A stretch of DNA of 64,000 bases. Origin: Ensifer sp. LC163 (GTDB lineage: Bacteria; Pseudomonadota; Alphaproteobacteria; Rhizobiales; Rhizobiaceae). The stretch covers positions 1 through 64,000 of the forward strand of contig NZ_MBSS01000066.1 of the NCBI RefSeq assembly GCF_001695855.1, in the 5' to 3' direction. Numbering within the stretch: position 1 is the first letter of the stretch; every line of letters begins with the position of its first letter. Positions 37,077-45,464 of the stretch are shown in pieces. The notes beneath the pieces are model-generated. The model searched no databases, was not told the DNA's origin, and saw nothing but the letters and a program-made list of their open reading frames with translations. The position numbers and the translations under genes are program-made.

Positions 37077-37829
37077 GCGCAGCACGATCCGCAAAGCCGC
37101 CTGCGTCTCCTTGAGGAGCGGCAGATAGCGCTCGACCATTTCGGCAGCCGGCACATGGGCGGCCGGCGCACCGATGTTGAGTGCCGCCACGATCTGGTTG
37201 CGGTCGTTTTGAAGCGGAACGGCGATGGAGCAAAGGCCGATTTCCAGCTCCTGGTCGATGATGGCATAGCCTTGGTGACGCACGCGGCCGATCTCGGCCA
37301 TCAGTTCCTCCGTGTCAGTCCTCGTGTAAGGCGTGTTCGCCTTGAGGTCGGAGCGGGCGAGCACCTCCCTCGCCTGCGGCTCGGGCAAGGCGGCGAGCCA
37401 CACGCGCCCCATCGAGGCGCAATAGGCGGGAAGCCGGGAGCCCGGCATCAGGCTGATCGACATCACCCGCCTCTGCGAGGCGCGCGCGATGTAGACGATC
37501 TCCGTGCCGTCGAGCACCGAGGCAGAGGCACTCTGTCCGGCCCTTTCCGAGAGCTGGTCGAGATAGGGCTGGACAATCGCCGGCAAGGGCGTCGCCGAGA
37601 GATAAGCATGCCCGAGCCGCAGGATCTTCGGCGTCAGCGAAAAGAACTTTCCGTCGTAGTCGGCATAGCCGAGTTCCGAGAGCGTCAGCAGCGATCGGCG
37701 TACGGTCGCCCGGTCCAGTCCGGTGATCTTTGCCGCCTCGGTGATCGTCAACTTCTGCTGCGTCTCGCCAAATGCCTCGATGACGGTCAACCCGCGGGCA
37801 AAACCGCTGACGAAATCGGTTTCTCTCAT
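37074..37829 (-). CDS. pcaR: IclR family regulator of the pca genes
   Basis: 251 residues: N-terminal winged helix (about 12-75, LTITEAAKITGLDRATVRRS) and C-terminal IclR effector domain (SASASVLDGTEIVYIARASQ, MGRVWLAALPEP, GYAIIDQELEIGLCSIAVPL). PcaR activates pcaIJF in response to 3-oxoadipate. It is divergent from pcaI with a PcaR-type box between them. The ATG at 37829 fits GGGGA 6 nt upstream; 37853 is less likely. Confidence 0.92.
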   Translation of the reverse strand: MRETDFVSGFARGLTVIEAFGETQQKLTITEAAKITGLDRATVRRSLLTLSELGYADYDGKFFSLTPKILRLGHAYLSATPLPAIVQPYLDQLSERAGQSASASVLDGTEIVYIARASQRRVMSISLMPGSRLPAYCASMGRVWLAALPEPQAREVLARSDLKANTPYTRTDTEELMAEIGRVRHQGYAIIDQELEIGLCSIAVPLQNDRNQIVAALNIGAPAAHVPAAEMVERYLPLLKETQAALRIVLR

Positions 37830-37860
37830 CGTTCTTCCCCAATCTAACAGCATTCATCGT

Positions 37861-37875
37861 GTGCGATATACGAAC
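37861..37875. promoter_or_regulatory. PcaR-binding box
   Basis: On the minus strand the site reads GTTCGTATATCGCAC, against GTTCGATAATCGCAC known for PcaR of Pseudomonas putida: both arms match exactly and only the four central bases differ. It lies 32 bp upstream of the pcaR ATG and about 205 bp upstream of pcaI. Confidence 0.8.
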
Positions 37876-38081
37876 AAATGTCAAATAACGCACAAAGTGT
37901 TTGACGCTCGGCTTTTTTGAGAGCCTATTTCGGGCCATCGCAGGCAAGGGGAGGCCTCCCGCCGGCTCACGCTCGAGCAATGGAGACCACCGGAGACGAC
38001 GCGACGGCTCTTTCCATCCGTCGGCAGACAACCATGCTCCCGCCGACTTGGCGGCAGCGCTCAAATCAGAAGAGAGGAAAC

Positions 38082-38942
38082 ATGGCGAAGATCGTTTCAC
38101 TCGCCGAGGCCGTCGGCGACAATGTCAGAGATGGCGACACCGTTGCCATGGAGGGCTTCACCCATCTGATCCCCTATGCCGCTGGACATGAGGTGATCCG
38201 CCAGGGTCGCAAGGACCTGTTTCTCGTCCGCATGACGCCGGACATTCTCTATGATCAGCTGATCGGCGTCGGCGCTGCGCGTGGCATGAAATTCTCCTGG
38301 GGCGGCAATCCGGGTGTCGGCTCCCTGCACCGCTTCCGCGATGCGGTTGAAAACCAGTGGCCGCGCCCGCTGGAAATCGAAGAACATTCCCATGCGGCGA
38401 TGGCCAATGCCTACGAGGCTGGTGCCGCCAACCTGCCGTTTGCGATGCTGCGCGGCTATATCGGCGCCGACCTGCCGAAGGTGAACCCGAACATCAAGCA
38501 GGTCACCTGCCCGTTTACCTCAGAAGTGCTTGCCGCCGTTCCGGCGATCCGGCCCGACGTGACCATCATCCATGCCCAGCGTGCCGACCGGAAGGGCAAT
38601 GTGCTCATCGAAGGGATCGTCGGCGTGCAGAAGGAGGCGGTGCTTGCGGCCAGGCGTTCTATCGTCACGGTCGAGGAAATCGTCGACGAGCTTGCACCAC
38701 CGTCGCCCAACTCGGTTGTCCTGCCCACCTGGGCTGTCACCGCGGTCTCACAGGTACCAGGCGGCGCCTTCCCCTCCTACGCCCACGGCTACTATCCACG
38801 CTCGAATGCCTTCTACATCGGCTGGGATGAAATCGCCCGCGACCGCGAAAGCTTTACCGCCTGGATCAAGGAGAACGTGCTCGAGGCTGGGCCGGAAGAT
38901 TTTGCACGACACGCCGGCAAGAAGCCGGCGAAAGCCGCTTAA
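38082..38942 (+). CDS. pcaI: 3-oxoadipate CoA-transferase subunit A
   Basis: 286-residue alpha chain of a family I CoA-transferase; moves CoA from succinyl-CoA to 3-oxoadipate. Motifs: GDTVAMEGFTHLIPYAAGHE near 20-40 and SWGGNPGVGSLHRFRDAVEN near 72-90. At 286 and 260 residues the two subunits are longer than classic P. putida PcaI/PcaJ (about 230 and 210) and resemble CatI/GctA-type chains. The ATG at 38082 has GAGAGGAAA just upstream. First gene of pcaIJF. Confidence 0.92.
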   Translation: MAKIVSLAEAVGDNVRDGDTVAMEGFTHLIPYAAGHEVIRQGRKDLFLVRMTPDILYDQLIGVGAARGMKFSWGGNPGVGSLHRFRDAVENQWPRPLEIEEHSHAAMANAYEAGAANLPFAMLRGYIGADLPKVNPNIKQVTCPFTSEVLAAVPAIRPDVTIIHAQRADRKGNVLIEGIVGVQKEAVLAARRSIVTVEEIVDELAPPSPNSVVLPTWAVTAVSQVPGGAFPSYAHGYYPRSNAFYIGWDEIARDRESFTAWIKENVLEAGPEDFARHAGKKPAKAA

Positions 38943-38952
38943 GGAGGCGAAG

Positions 38953-39735
38953 ATGACCGATTTCACCCCCAACGAAATGATGACCATCGCGGCCTCTCGC
39001 GAGCTCTCCAACGACGACGTCTGCTTTGTCGGCATCGGTGCGCCATCGGCCGCCTGCAACGTGGCGCGGCTGACACACGCGCCCGATATCACCCTGATCT
39101 ACGAAAGCGGAACCGTCGGCACCAAGCCGGATGTGCTGCCGTTGTCGATCGGCGACGGCGAGCTTTGCGATACGGCACTCTTCACCGTCTCCGTGCCGGA
39201 GATGTTCCGCTACTGGCTGCAGGGCGGCCGCATCACCACCGGGTTTCTCGGCGGCGCGCAGATCGACAAATTCGCCAACCTCAACACCACGGTCGTCGGT
39301 CCCTATGACCATCCGAAGGTCCGCCTGCCGGGTGGCGGCGGCGCTCCGGAGATCGCGTCGAATTGCGGCCGCATCTTCATCACCATGGCGCTCTCCAAAC
39401 GCGGCTTTGTCGAAAAACTGCCCTTCATCACCTCGATGGGCCATGGCGAAGGCGGCGATCATCGCGAACGCCTCGGCATGAAGACCAAGGGGCCGACCCG
39501 CATCATCACCGACCTCTGCATTCTGGAGCCCGATCCGGTAACCAAGGAGCTGACGGTCGTTTCGATCCACCGAGGGGTGACGCGCGAGCAGATCGTCGAC
39601 AACTGCGGCTGGCCGATCAAGTTCGCCGAAGACGTGATCGATACACCGGTGCCGACCGAGATCGAACTGGCGACGCTTCGCGACATCAATGCCCGCACGA
39701 AGAAGGCCCACCAGGGCAACAAGGAGGCCGCATAA
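38953..39735 (+). CDS. pcaJ: 3-oxoadipate CoA-transferase subunit B
   Basis: 260-residue beta chain. It carries the segment with the catalytic Glu region (ITLIYESGTVGTKPDVLPLS, containing YESG near 49), and LPGGGGAPEIASNCGRIFIT. Start at 38953 with AAGGAGG 6 nt upstream, 10 bp behind pcaI. Works as a heteromer with PcaI. Confidence 0.93.
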   Translation: MTDFTPNEMMTIAASRELSNDDVCFVGIGAPSAACNVARLTHAPDITLIYESGTVGTKPDVLPLSIGDGELCDTALFTVSVPEMFRYWLQGGRITTGFLGGAQIDKFANLNTTVVGPYDHPKVRLPGGGGAPEIASNCGRIFITMALSKRGFVEKLPFITSMGHGEGGDHRERLGMKTKGPTRIITDLCILEPDPVTKELTVVSIHRGVTREQIVDNCGWPIKFAEDVIDTPVPTEIELATLRDINARTKKAHQGNKEAA

Positions 39736-40941
39736 ATGGCCGATGCCTATATCTGCGATTACATCCGCACACCGATCGGCCGCTTCGGCGGCGCGCTCTC
39801 CTCGGTCAGGGCGGACGACCTCGGCGCAATCCCGCTGAAGGCGCTGATGGAACGTAACCGGTCACTCGATTGGGAAGCGGTCGATGACGTCATCTTCGGC
39901 TGCGCCAATCAGGCCGGCGAAGACAACCGCAACGTCGCGCGCATGTCGCTGCTTCTGGCCGGGCTGCCGGCAAGCGTAACGGGCACGACCATCAATCGCC
40001 TCTGCGGTTCAGGCATGGATGCCGTCATCACGGCCGCGCGCGCCATCAAGTCGGGCGAAGCCGAGCTGATGATCGCCGGTGGCGTCGAAAGCATGTCGCG
40101 GGCGCCCTTTGTCATGCCGAAGGCGGAAAGCGCCTTTTCGCGCAACGCCGAGATTTATGACACCACTATCGGCTGGCGTTTCGTCAACCCGCTGATGAAG
40201 AAGCAATATGGCGTCGATTCCATGCCGGAGACCGGCGAAAACGTCGCCGAAGACTTCAAGGTAAGCCGCGAAGACCAGGATGCCTTTGCGCTGCGCAGCC
40301 AGGCGAAGGCAGCGGCCGCCCAGAGCAACGGCCGCCTGGCAAAGGAGATCGTCGCCGTCACCATCCCACAGCGCAAGGGCGATCCGACTGTCGTCGAGCG
40401 AGACGAGCATCCTCGCGCCACGACGATGGAAGCGCTTGCCAAGCTCGGCACACCCTTCAAGAAGGAAGGCGGGACGGTCACCGCAGGCAATGCATCCGGC
40501 GTCAATGACGGCGCAGCGGCACTGATCATCGCCTCCGAGGCGGCGGCCAAAAGATACGGTCTCAGGCCTATCGCCCGTATCCTCGGCGGAGCAACCGCCG
40601 GCGTTGCGCCGCGCATCATGGGTTTCGGCCCGGCTCCAGCCTCGAAGAAGTTGATGGCGCGTCTCGGCCTGACGCAGGAGCAGTTCGATGTCATCGAACT
40701 CAACGAGGCCTTTGCCTCGCAGGGGCTGGCGACGCTGCGCGATCTCGGCATTGCCGACGACGATGGCCGCGTCAACCGCAACGGCGGCGCCATCGCGTTG
40801 GGTCACCCGCTCGGCATGTCCGGCGCCCGGATCACCGGAACAGCGGCGCTTGAGCTCGCAGAAACCGGCGGCCGCTACGCCCTTTCAACCATGTGCATCG
40901 GCGTCGGCCAGGGCATCGCGGTGGCGCTCGAGCGAGTCTGA
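39736..40941 (+). CDS. pcaF: 3-oxoadipyl-CoA thiolase
   Basis: 401-residue thiolase that splits 3-oxoadipyl-CoA to acetyl-CoA and succinyl-CoA. Catalytic Cys in NRLCGSGMDAV near residue 90, second-half motif NGGAIALGHPLGMSGARI with the catalytic His near 357, and the C-terminal Cys in TMCIGVGQGIAVALE. The ATG directly follows the pcaJ stop; AAGGAGG lies inside the end of pcaJ. Ends at a rhizobial repeat whose first bases give the TGA. Confidence 0.96.
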   Translation: MADAYICDYIRTPIGRFGGALSSVRADDLGAIPLKALMERNRSLDWEAVDDVIFGCANQAGEDNRNVARMSLLLAGLPASVTGTTINRLCGSGMDAVITAARAIKSGEAELMIAGGVESMSRAPFVMPKAESAFSRNAEIYDTTIGWRFVNPLMKKQYGVDSMPETGENVAEDFKVSREDQDAFALRSQAKAAAAQSNGRLAKEIVAVTIPQRKGDPTVVERDEHPRATTMEALAKLGTPFKKEGGTVTAGNASGVNDGAAALIIASEAAAKRYGLRPIARILGGATAGVAPRIMGFGPAPASKKLMARLGLTQEQFDVIELNEAFASQGLATLRDLGIADDDGRVNRNGGAIALGHPLGMSGARITGTAALELAETGGRYALSTMCIGVGQGIAVALERV

Positions 40942-41010
40942 AGCATATCGCGCAAAAGTGCGCAGCGGTTTTGCGGCAACGGCATGCGCAGTAAGCGGAA
41001 CTGAAAGTCA
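40942..41010 (+). repeat. Rhizobial intergenic repeat, partial copy behind pcaF
   Basis: AGCATATCGCGCAAAAGTGC followed by GCAGCGGTTTTGCGGCAACG copies the first 35 bases of the repeat at 19345 with few changes; the distal part is degraded. It abuts the pcaF stop codon, in the same orientation as the gene. Confidence 0.78.
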
Positions 41011-41014
41011 GACA

Positions 41015-41046
41015 GGGAGCCGTTCGATGACGGCTCCCCTTTTCCC
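41015..41046 (+). terminator. Rho-independent terminator of pcaIJF
   Basis: GGGAGCCGT (41015-41023) pairs with ACGGCTCCC (41030-41038) around TCGATG, followed by CTTTTC. It lies 74 bp behind pcaF. The rest of the gap up to 41247 holds only a doubtful 78-codon minus-strand frame. Confidence 0.85.
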
Positions 41047-41247
41047 CTCACACGACCCTCCTTCGCGCCGCGCCATGACGATCAGCTGCAGTGGCATCGT
41101 GACGAAGAAGCGGAACGCGGTTCCGTTGTTTCGACATCCACAAACCGAACCATTCGCCAGAACCTGATATGAACCTGGCCCGCCATAGGCGGGACCTGTG
41201 TCATCGCGTTCCCAGGCTGCGTATTGACTCTCGTACAACATCATAAG

Positions 41248-41279
41248 ATAACCAATAAGTTCTAAAACTATTTGGTTAT
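41248..41279. promoter_or_regulatory. ArsR operator
   Basis: ATAACCAATAAG (41248-41259) and CTATTTGGTTAT (41268-41279) are inverted repeats around an 8-nt AT-rich centre, as in operators of ArsR/SmtB-type repressors. It ends 4 bp before the arsR-type ATG, so the repressor would block its own transcription. Confidence 0.72.
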
Positions 41280-41283
41280 ATAA

Positions 41284-41667
41284 ATGACCCCATCCGAACG
41301 CCTCGACGCAACCTTTGCGGCTCTCGCCGACCCGACACGGCGCGCCATCCTTGCCCGTCTTGCACTAGGCGAGGCGTCGGTTCTGGAACTTGCGGAACCC
41401 TTCGCCATGAGCCAGCCGGCGGTGTCAAAGCACCTGAAGGTCCTGGAACGCGCCGGGCTGGTTTCGCGCAGCCGCGACGCGCAGCGCCGGCCCTGCCGTA
41501 TCGAGATCCATCCGCTCACTGAGGCGACCGACTGGCTGGCGGAATACCGCAAGCTTTGGGAGGCGAATTTTTCCCGGCTCGACACGCTGCTTGAGGAACT
41601 GAAGGCCAGCGGCGCGACACAGGCGTCGGCCGCGCAACCCACCGATTTCACCACGAAGGAGGAATGA
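41284..41667 (+). CDS. ArsR family repressor
   Basis: 127 residues, winged helix with RLDATFAALADPTRRAILAR and the recognition helix MSQPAVSKHLKVLERAGLV. It lacks the CxC motif of metal-sensing ArsR proteins. This subgroup is regularly paired with an SRPBCC/AHSA1 gene, as here, and is thought to sense an organic ligand. Very short leader: the operator is adjacent to the ATG. Confidence 0.92.
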   Translation: MTPSERLDATFAALADPTRRAILARLALGEASVLELAEPFAMSQPAVSKHLKVLERAGLVSRSRDAQRRPCRIEIHPLTEATDWLAEYRKLWEANFSRLDTLLEELKASGATQASAAQPTDFTTKEE

Positions 41668-41668
41668 C

Positions 41669-42163
41669 ATGAATGCCGCCTCGAACAAACTGACCGTCAC
41701 CGCCCATGGCGACCGCGAAATTCGCATCATTCGCACTTTTGACGCACCGCGTCGGTTGGTTTTCGACGCCTTCACCAAGCCGGCTCTCGTCAAGCGCTGG
41801 CTGACCGGCCCGGACGGCTGGTCCCTGCCCGTCTGCGAGATCGATCTCAGACCCGGCGGAACCTTCCGTTATGTCTGGAAGAACACCGAAGGCACCGAGA
41901 TGGGCATGGGCGGTACCTATCGCGAGATCGATGCGCCGGACCGGATCGTGCATGAGGAACTCTTTGACGAGGACTGGACCGGTGGTCAGACACTGGTGAC
42001 CACGCACTTCGTCGAGGACGGCGGGCGCACCACGGTGACGACTGCCGTCGTCTACTCCTCGACGGAGACGCGCGATGCCGTCCTCAAGTCGCCGATGGAG
42101 AGCGGCATTGCCATAGGCTATGACCGCCTCGAAGGAATTCTCACCACCGAGTTTGCAAAATAG
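41669..42163 (+). CDS. SRPBCC/AHSA1 domain protein
   Basis: 164 residues of the START-like ligand-binding fold: IRTFDAPRRLVFDAFTKPAL, then KRWLTGPDGWSLPVCEIDLR and the family motif GGTFRYVWKNTEG. Such proteins hold hydrophobic ligands in a cavity; the ligand is unknown. AAGGAGG precedes the ATG, which is 1 bp behind the ArsR stop, so the two proteins are made together. Confidence 0.9.
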   Translation: MNAASNKLTVTAHGDREIRIIRTFDAPRRLVFDAFTKPALVKRWLTGPDGWSLPVCEIDLRPGGTFRYVWKNTEGTEMGMGGTYREIDAPDRIVHEELFDEDWTGGQTLVTTHFVEDGGRTTVTTAVVYSSTETRDAVLKSPMESGIAIGYDRLEGILTTEFAK

Positions 42164-42172
42164 TCATGCAAC

Positions 42173-42202
42173 GGCCGTGGGCGGAGTGATCCGCCCACGG
42201 CC
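42173..42202. terminator. Bidirectional terminator hairpin
   Basis: Perfect 13-bp stem (GGCCGTGGGCGGA at 42173-42185 with 42190-42202), loop GTGA, between the convergent SRPBCC and beta-galactosidase genes. Confidence 0.82.
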
Positions 42203-42208
42203 CGATAT

Positions 42209-44164
42209 TTATTCCGTCCAGATCGCGACGTCGACGGGACCGAGCTTGCGTGCACCGACATGGAAGGTCGCGCCGGCGCCGGCCGGCACTTCGGCCACCC
42301 CCTTGCCGTAGTTGAAGGCGAAGTTGAGCTTGCCGCGGCGGGCGATGCGCAGATCGCCGAGATCGGCGAGCGCTTCGACCGAAGCCCAGCCCAGCGCGTC
42401 ATTGATCGCCTTCTTGAGCAGATCGCCACGGGCAGCCGCTGCCATATAGCGTGCCTTGTCGTTGCCGACGAGTGCCGGTGCGCCATTGCGGTACTCCCCT
42501 TCGAAGGTCGCCAGCACCGTCTCGCTCGTGCGCACGGTTTCCCGCCAGATGCCGGCCGGATAGGTCTCGTTGCCGTAAAGCACCGCCTCGCCATGGAATT
42601 CCGGCAGCGACTCGACACGGGAGACACTGACGTCGATGAGTGCCGCGAGCGGTCCCGGCGGCAATCCCTCGGGAATGTGCATGTTCTCGGTCTTGCTGCC
42701 GCTGCGCGGTCCGAACAACACCTTGGCTTGCGACCTCGCCAGCTTCTCGACGAAGGTCTGGGTGGCGATGACAAGGTCTGGCGCCAGCACCAGTTGGTAG
42801 CCGTCGAGGTCGGAGTGCTGGCCGATGAAATCGACGTCGACGCCGAGGCGCGAGGCGGTCGAATACCAGTCGAGCGCCGTCGCCGAGGCCGAGTAGGTCC
42901 GGCCCTGCGGCAGGGCGCGCGTCGCCCATCGCGAGTTGTAGTCGAGCAGGATCGCGACCTTGGCTTTGCCGCGGGCCTCGCCCTTCGGCAGCCGCTTCAT
43001 CTCCTCTGCAACCTGAGCCACTTCGAGATAGCCCTGGTCGGGCTCGCTGTTGGGGAGAAGCAGGCCGGCATGGAACTGCTCCTGCGCAAACGGCACCTGC
43101 CGCCAGCGGAAATAAGAGACCATGTCGACGCCATGCGCATAGGCAAGCCAGGTCCAGAGCCGCACCATGCCGTCGGCCGGCGACTGGTTGTGCGCTGCCC
43201 AGTTGACCGGTCCCGGCTGCTGTTCCATCACCCAGACGCGGCCGCGGCCGACGGCACGGTAGAGATCGTGGTTGAAGGCCGGCTGGTCCGGGTCGCCGAC
43301 ACGCAGATAGCGCCCCTTGTCCTCCGGCGAGAGGCGGCCGTTCAACAGCCCGCCCATCGGATAAACGTCCCAGGACGCGACATCGATGTCTTCGCCGACC
43401 TTGTAGTGATCGAAGTCGGTGTTCTGCGACATGAAATTGTGCGTCACCGGACGACCCGGCGAATGCTTGCGGATGATGTCGACCTGCGCCTTGTTGAAGC
43501 TCTTCACCTGGTCGGACGAGAAGCGGATGAAGTCGACGATATGCGTCGGGCTCGGCTCCTCGACGAGATTGTTCGGCAGCTCGACTTCGTCGAAGCTGTT
43601 GTAGTTCATTGCCCAGAAAGCCGTTCCCCAGGCCCGGTTCAGCTCGTCCGTCGTGCCGTAGCGCTCGGCGAGCCACAGGCGAAACGCCCGCTCGGCCTCG
43701 TCCGAATAGCTGTAGATCGTATCGTGGTCGCCATATTCGTTGTCCGTCTGCCAGGCATGGACGAAGGCGTTCTTGCCGTAGCGCTCAGTCATGGCCTCGC
43801 AGATGCGTGCGGCCTCGGCACGGTAGGTGCGACTGGAGAAGCAATAATGGCGCCGGGCACCAAACTTGCGCACCACGCCCTTGACGTCGACCGGCAGGAT
43901 GTCGGGGTGGCGATCGATCAGCCACTTCGGCGGCGCGGCGGTCGGCGTGCCGAGAATGACCTTCAGGCCGGCGCTGCCGAGCACGTCGATCGCGTCGTCG
44001 AGCCACTCCCAATGAAACTCACCGGACCTCGGTTCGATCTTCGCCCAGGCGAATTCGCCGATGCGCACCCAAGTCAGGCCGAGCTCGACCATGCGGCGGG
44101 CGTCCTCTTCCCATTTCTCGCGCGGCCATTGCTCCGGATAGTAGCAGACGCCGAGTTCGAGCAT
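42209..44164 (-). CDS. Beta-galactosidase, glycoside hydrolase family 42
   Basis: 651 residues: a GH42 TIM barrel (LGVCYYPEQWPREKWEEDAR near 3-22) with the acid/base Glu in AWQTDNEYGDHDT near 145 and the nucleophile Glu in VWVMEQQPGPVNW near 305. A trimerisation/Rossmann-like domain and a small C-terminal beta domain follow. Hydrolyses terminal beta-galactosides. No signal peptide, so it acts on imported oligosaccharides. The ATG at 44164 fits AGGAG 6 nt upstream; the frame to 44257 is not needed. A perfect LacI operator lies 128 bp upstream. Confidence 0.93.
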   Translation of the reverse strand: MLELGVCYYPEQWPREKWEEDARRMVELGLTWVRIGEFAWAKIEPRSGEFHWEWLDDAIDVLGSAGLKVILGTPTAAPPKWLIDRHPDILPVDVKGVVRKFGARRHYCFSSRTYRAEAARICEAMTERYGKNAFVHAWQTDNEYGDHDTIYSYSDEAERAFRLWLAERYGTTDELNRAWGTAFWAMNYNSFDEVELPNNLVEEPSPTHIVDFIRFSSDQVKSFNKAQVDIIRKHSPGRPVTHNFMSQNTDFDHYKVGEDIDVASWDVYPMGGLLNGRLSPEDKGRYLRVGDPDQPAFNHDLYRAVGRGRVWVMEQQPGPVNWAAHNQSPADGMVRLWTWLAYAHGVDMVSYFRWRQVPFAQEQFHAGLLLPNSEPDQGYLEVAQVAEEMKRLPKGEARGKAKVAILLDYNSRWATRALPQGRTYSASATALDWYSTASRLGVDVDFIGQHSDLDGYQLVLAPDLVIATQTFVEKLARSQAKVLFGPRSGSKTENMHIPEGLPPGPLAALIDVSVSRVESLPEFHGEAVLYGNETYPAGIWRETVRTSETVLATFEGEYRNGAPALVGNDKARYMAAAARGDLLKKAINDALGWASVEALADLGDLRIARRGKLNFAFNYGKGVAEVPAGAGATFHVGARKLGPVDVAIWTE

Positions 44165-44291
44165 ATCGGTCTCCTGCTGGTCGGCGTTGAAACGGTTCGG
44201 TCTCGTCAGGGGCATATGCAAGATCGGGTCCTTCGTCATGCTTTTGGCCGGTTTCACCCGGCACTTCGTCTTCGATGCGAGCGCCCTTGGA

Positions 44292-44309
44292 GATATAAAC
44301 GTTTATATC
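44292..44309. promoter_or_regulatory. LacI-family operator upstream of the beta-galactosidase gene
   Basis: GATATAAACGTTTATATC is a perfect 18-bp palindrome with the central CG pair typical of LacI/GalR operators. It lies between the LacI gene (ends 44350) and the beta-galactosidase start. The same AAACGTTT core occurs upstream of the importer ATPase gene. Confidence 0.85.
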
Positions 44310-44349
44310 ACCAGGCGCAGTCGTGTTGCCGTCGGGTCGTTCTTCGTCT

Positions 44350-45384
44350 TCAGCGTCTCGGGGTCAGGCGGTCGTCGCAACGCTCGATCAGCTTCGGCAT
44401 CAGCAGCGTCTGCAGCGCCTCCGGCGGCTCTCCCTCCATCCGGCGAAGGATGTAGGTTCCGAGCAGGCTGCTCGGTTCGCTGATCGGCAGGTAGTAGGTG
44501 GTGATCGGCGGCGCGAAATACTGGCTGACGTTCAGATCGTCGGTAGCATTGATGACTGCATCGCGGCCGTGCACGAGGCCGCGTTCGTGGAAGCCCGAGA
44601 AGGCGCCGAGCGCGGAGGCCTCATTGGCGCAGATATAGGCGGTCGGCGGATTGGAAAGATCCGACATTGTCAGCACGTTTTCCCGCCCGAAGGCCGGCGT
44701 CAGCCGCCCATGCGCGACCAGAGCCGGGTCGAAGGGCAGGCCGGCAACTTCGAGCGCGCGCCTGTAGCTTTCAAACCGGGTTATGCCATAGCTTAGATCC
44801 GACAATGGGTTGAGCAGGGCAATGCGGCGGTGGCCGCGCTCGATCAGTCTCGCCATCGAAACGCGGATCATCTGCTCGTTGTCGGCATCGACATAGGCAT
44901 GCGGCGCGTTGTGAATGCTCGTGCCATAGGTGACGAAGGGAAAGTCCGCCGCCTGCATCGTGCGGATACGCGGATCGTCGGCGCGCGTGCCCGAGATGAT
45001 GATGCCGTCGGCCTTCTTCAGCGAGACGATCTGCTTAATGACCGCCTGGCTTTCCTCGAAATTCCTGACTGCATAGAGCGAGACCCGATAGGGGCTGTCT
45101 TCCAGCGCCCAGGAAATGCCGCTCAAGAGCTGGGCGTATTCCACGCCTTCCCACTCGTTCTGCTTCGGGCCGGGCGCCGTCATGATCGCCGCGACCTGAT
45201 AGGTCTTGCCGGTGCGCAACTGCACGCCATGCATGTTGAGTTCGTAGCCGACGCGCTCCGCGGCCTCGATCACGATCGCGCGCGTCTCCGGGCGAACCTG
45301 AGGCGAATGCTTCAGGGCCTTCGAAACGGTGGCAATCGACAGCCCCGTTTCCTGCGCAATGGTCTTGATCGTCGGTCTCTGCAT
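44350..45384 (-). CDS. LacI family regulator of the oligosaccharide locus
   Basis: 344 residues: N-terminal HTH plus hinge (PTIKTIAQETGLSIATVSKA, then ALKHSPQVRPETRAIVIEAA) and a periplasmic-binding-protein-like sensor domain. Lies between the GH63-like hydrolase and the beta-galactosidase genes on the same strand. The palindromes at 44292 and 51464-51499 are its likely operators, and a sugar released by the hydrolases its likely inducer. Start at 45384 chosen for the conserved N-terminus; GTG at 45402 is also open. No good Shine-Dalgarno sequence. Confidence 0.9.
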   Translation of the reverse strand: MQRPTIKTIAQETGLSIATVSKALKHSPQVRPETRAIVIEAAERVGYELNMHGVQLRTGKTYQVAAIMTAPGPKQNEWEGVEYAQLLSGISWALEDSPYRVSLYAVRNFEESQAVIKQIVSLKKADGIIISGTRADDPRIRTMQAADFPFVTYGTSIHNAPHAYVDADNEQMIRVSMARLIERGHRRIALLNPLSDLSYGITRFESYRRALEVAGLPFDPALVAHGRLTPAFGRENVLTMSDLSNPPTAYICANEASALGAFSGFHERGLVHGRDAVINATDDLNVSQYFAPPITTYYLPISEPSSLLGTYILRRMEGEPPEALQTLLMPKLIERCDDRLTPRR

Positions 45385-45411
45385 GGCGTCTTGGCTCGTC
45401 ACGGGTTGCTA

Positions 45412-45459
45412 GATCACGATGATTTTGGGTCGGCTCGACCCAAAATCATAAACGTGATC
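45412..45459. repeat. Palindromic rhizobial repeat between the GH63-like and lacI-type genes
   Basis: GATCACGATGATTTTGGGTC (45412-45431) is mirrored by the segment 45436-45459, apart from a 3-nt insertion; the loop is GCT. I recognise the GATTTTGGGTCG core as frequent in Sinorhizobium intergenic regions. As RNA it would be a strong hairpin at the end of the GH63-like gene. Confidence 0.7.
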
Positions 45460-45464
45460 GATCC

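Noticed and set aside
41008-41244. 78-codon minus-strand frame behind pcaF
   Set aside because: Overlaps the pcaIJF terminator, has no Shine-Dalgarno sequence and no recognisable fold. It could be a small gene divergent from arsR, but nothing supports it.
42260-44455. 731-codon plus-strand frame opposite the beta-galactosidase gene
   Set aside because: Antisense shadow of an obvious GH42 enzyme; composition Arg/Val/Gly-rich, no start signal.
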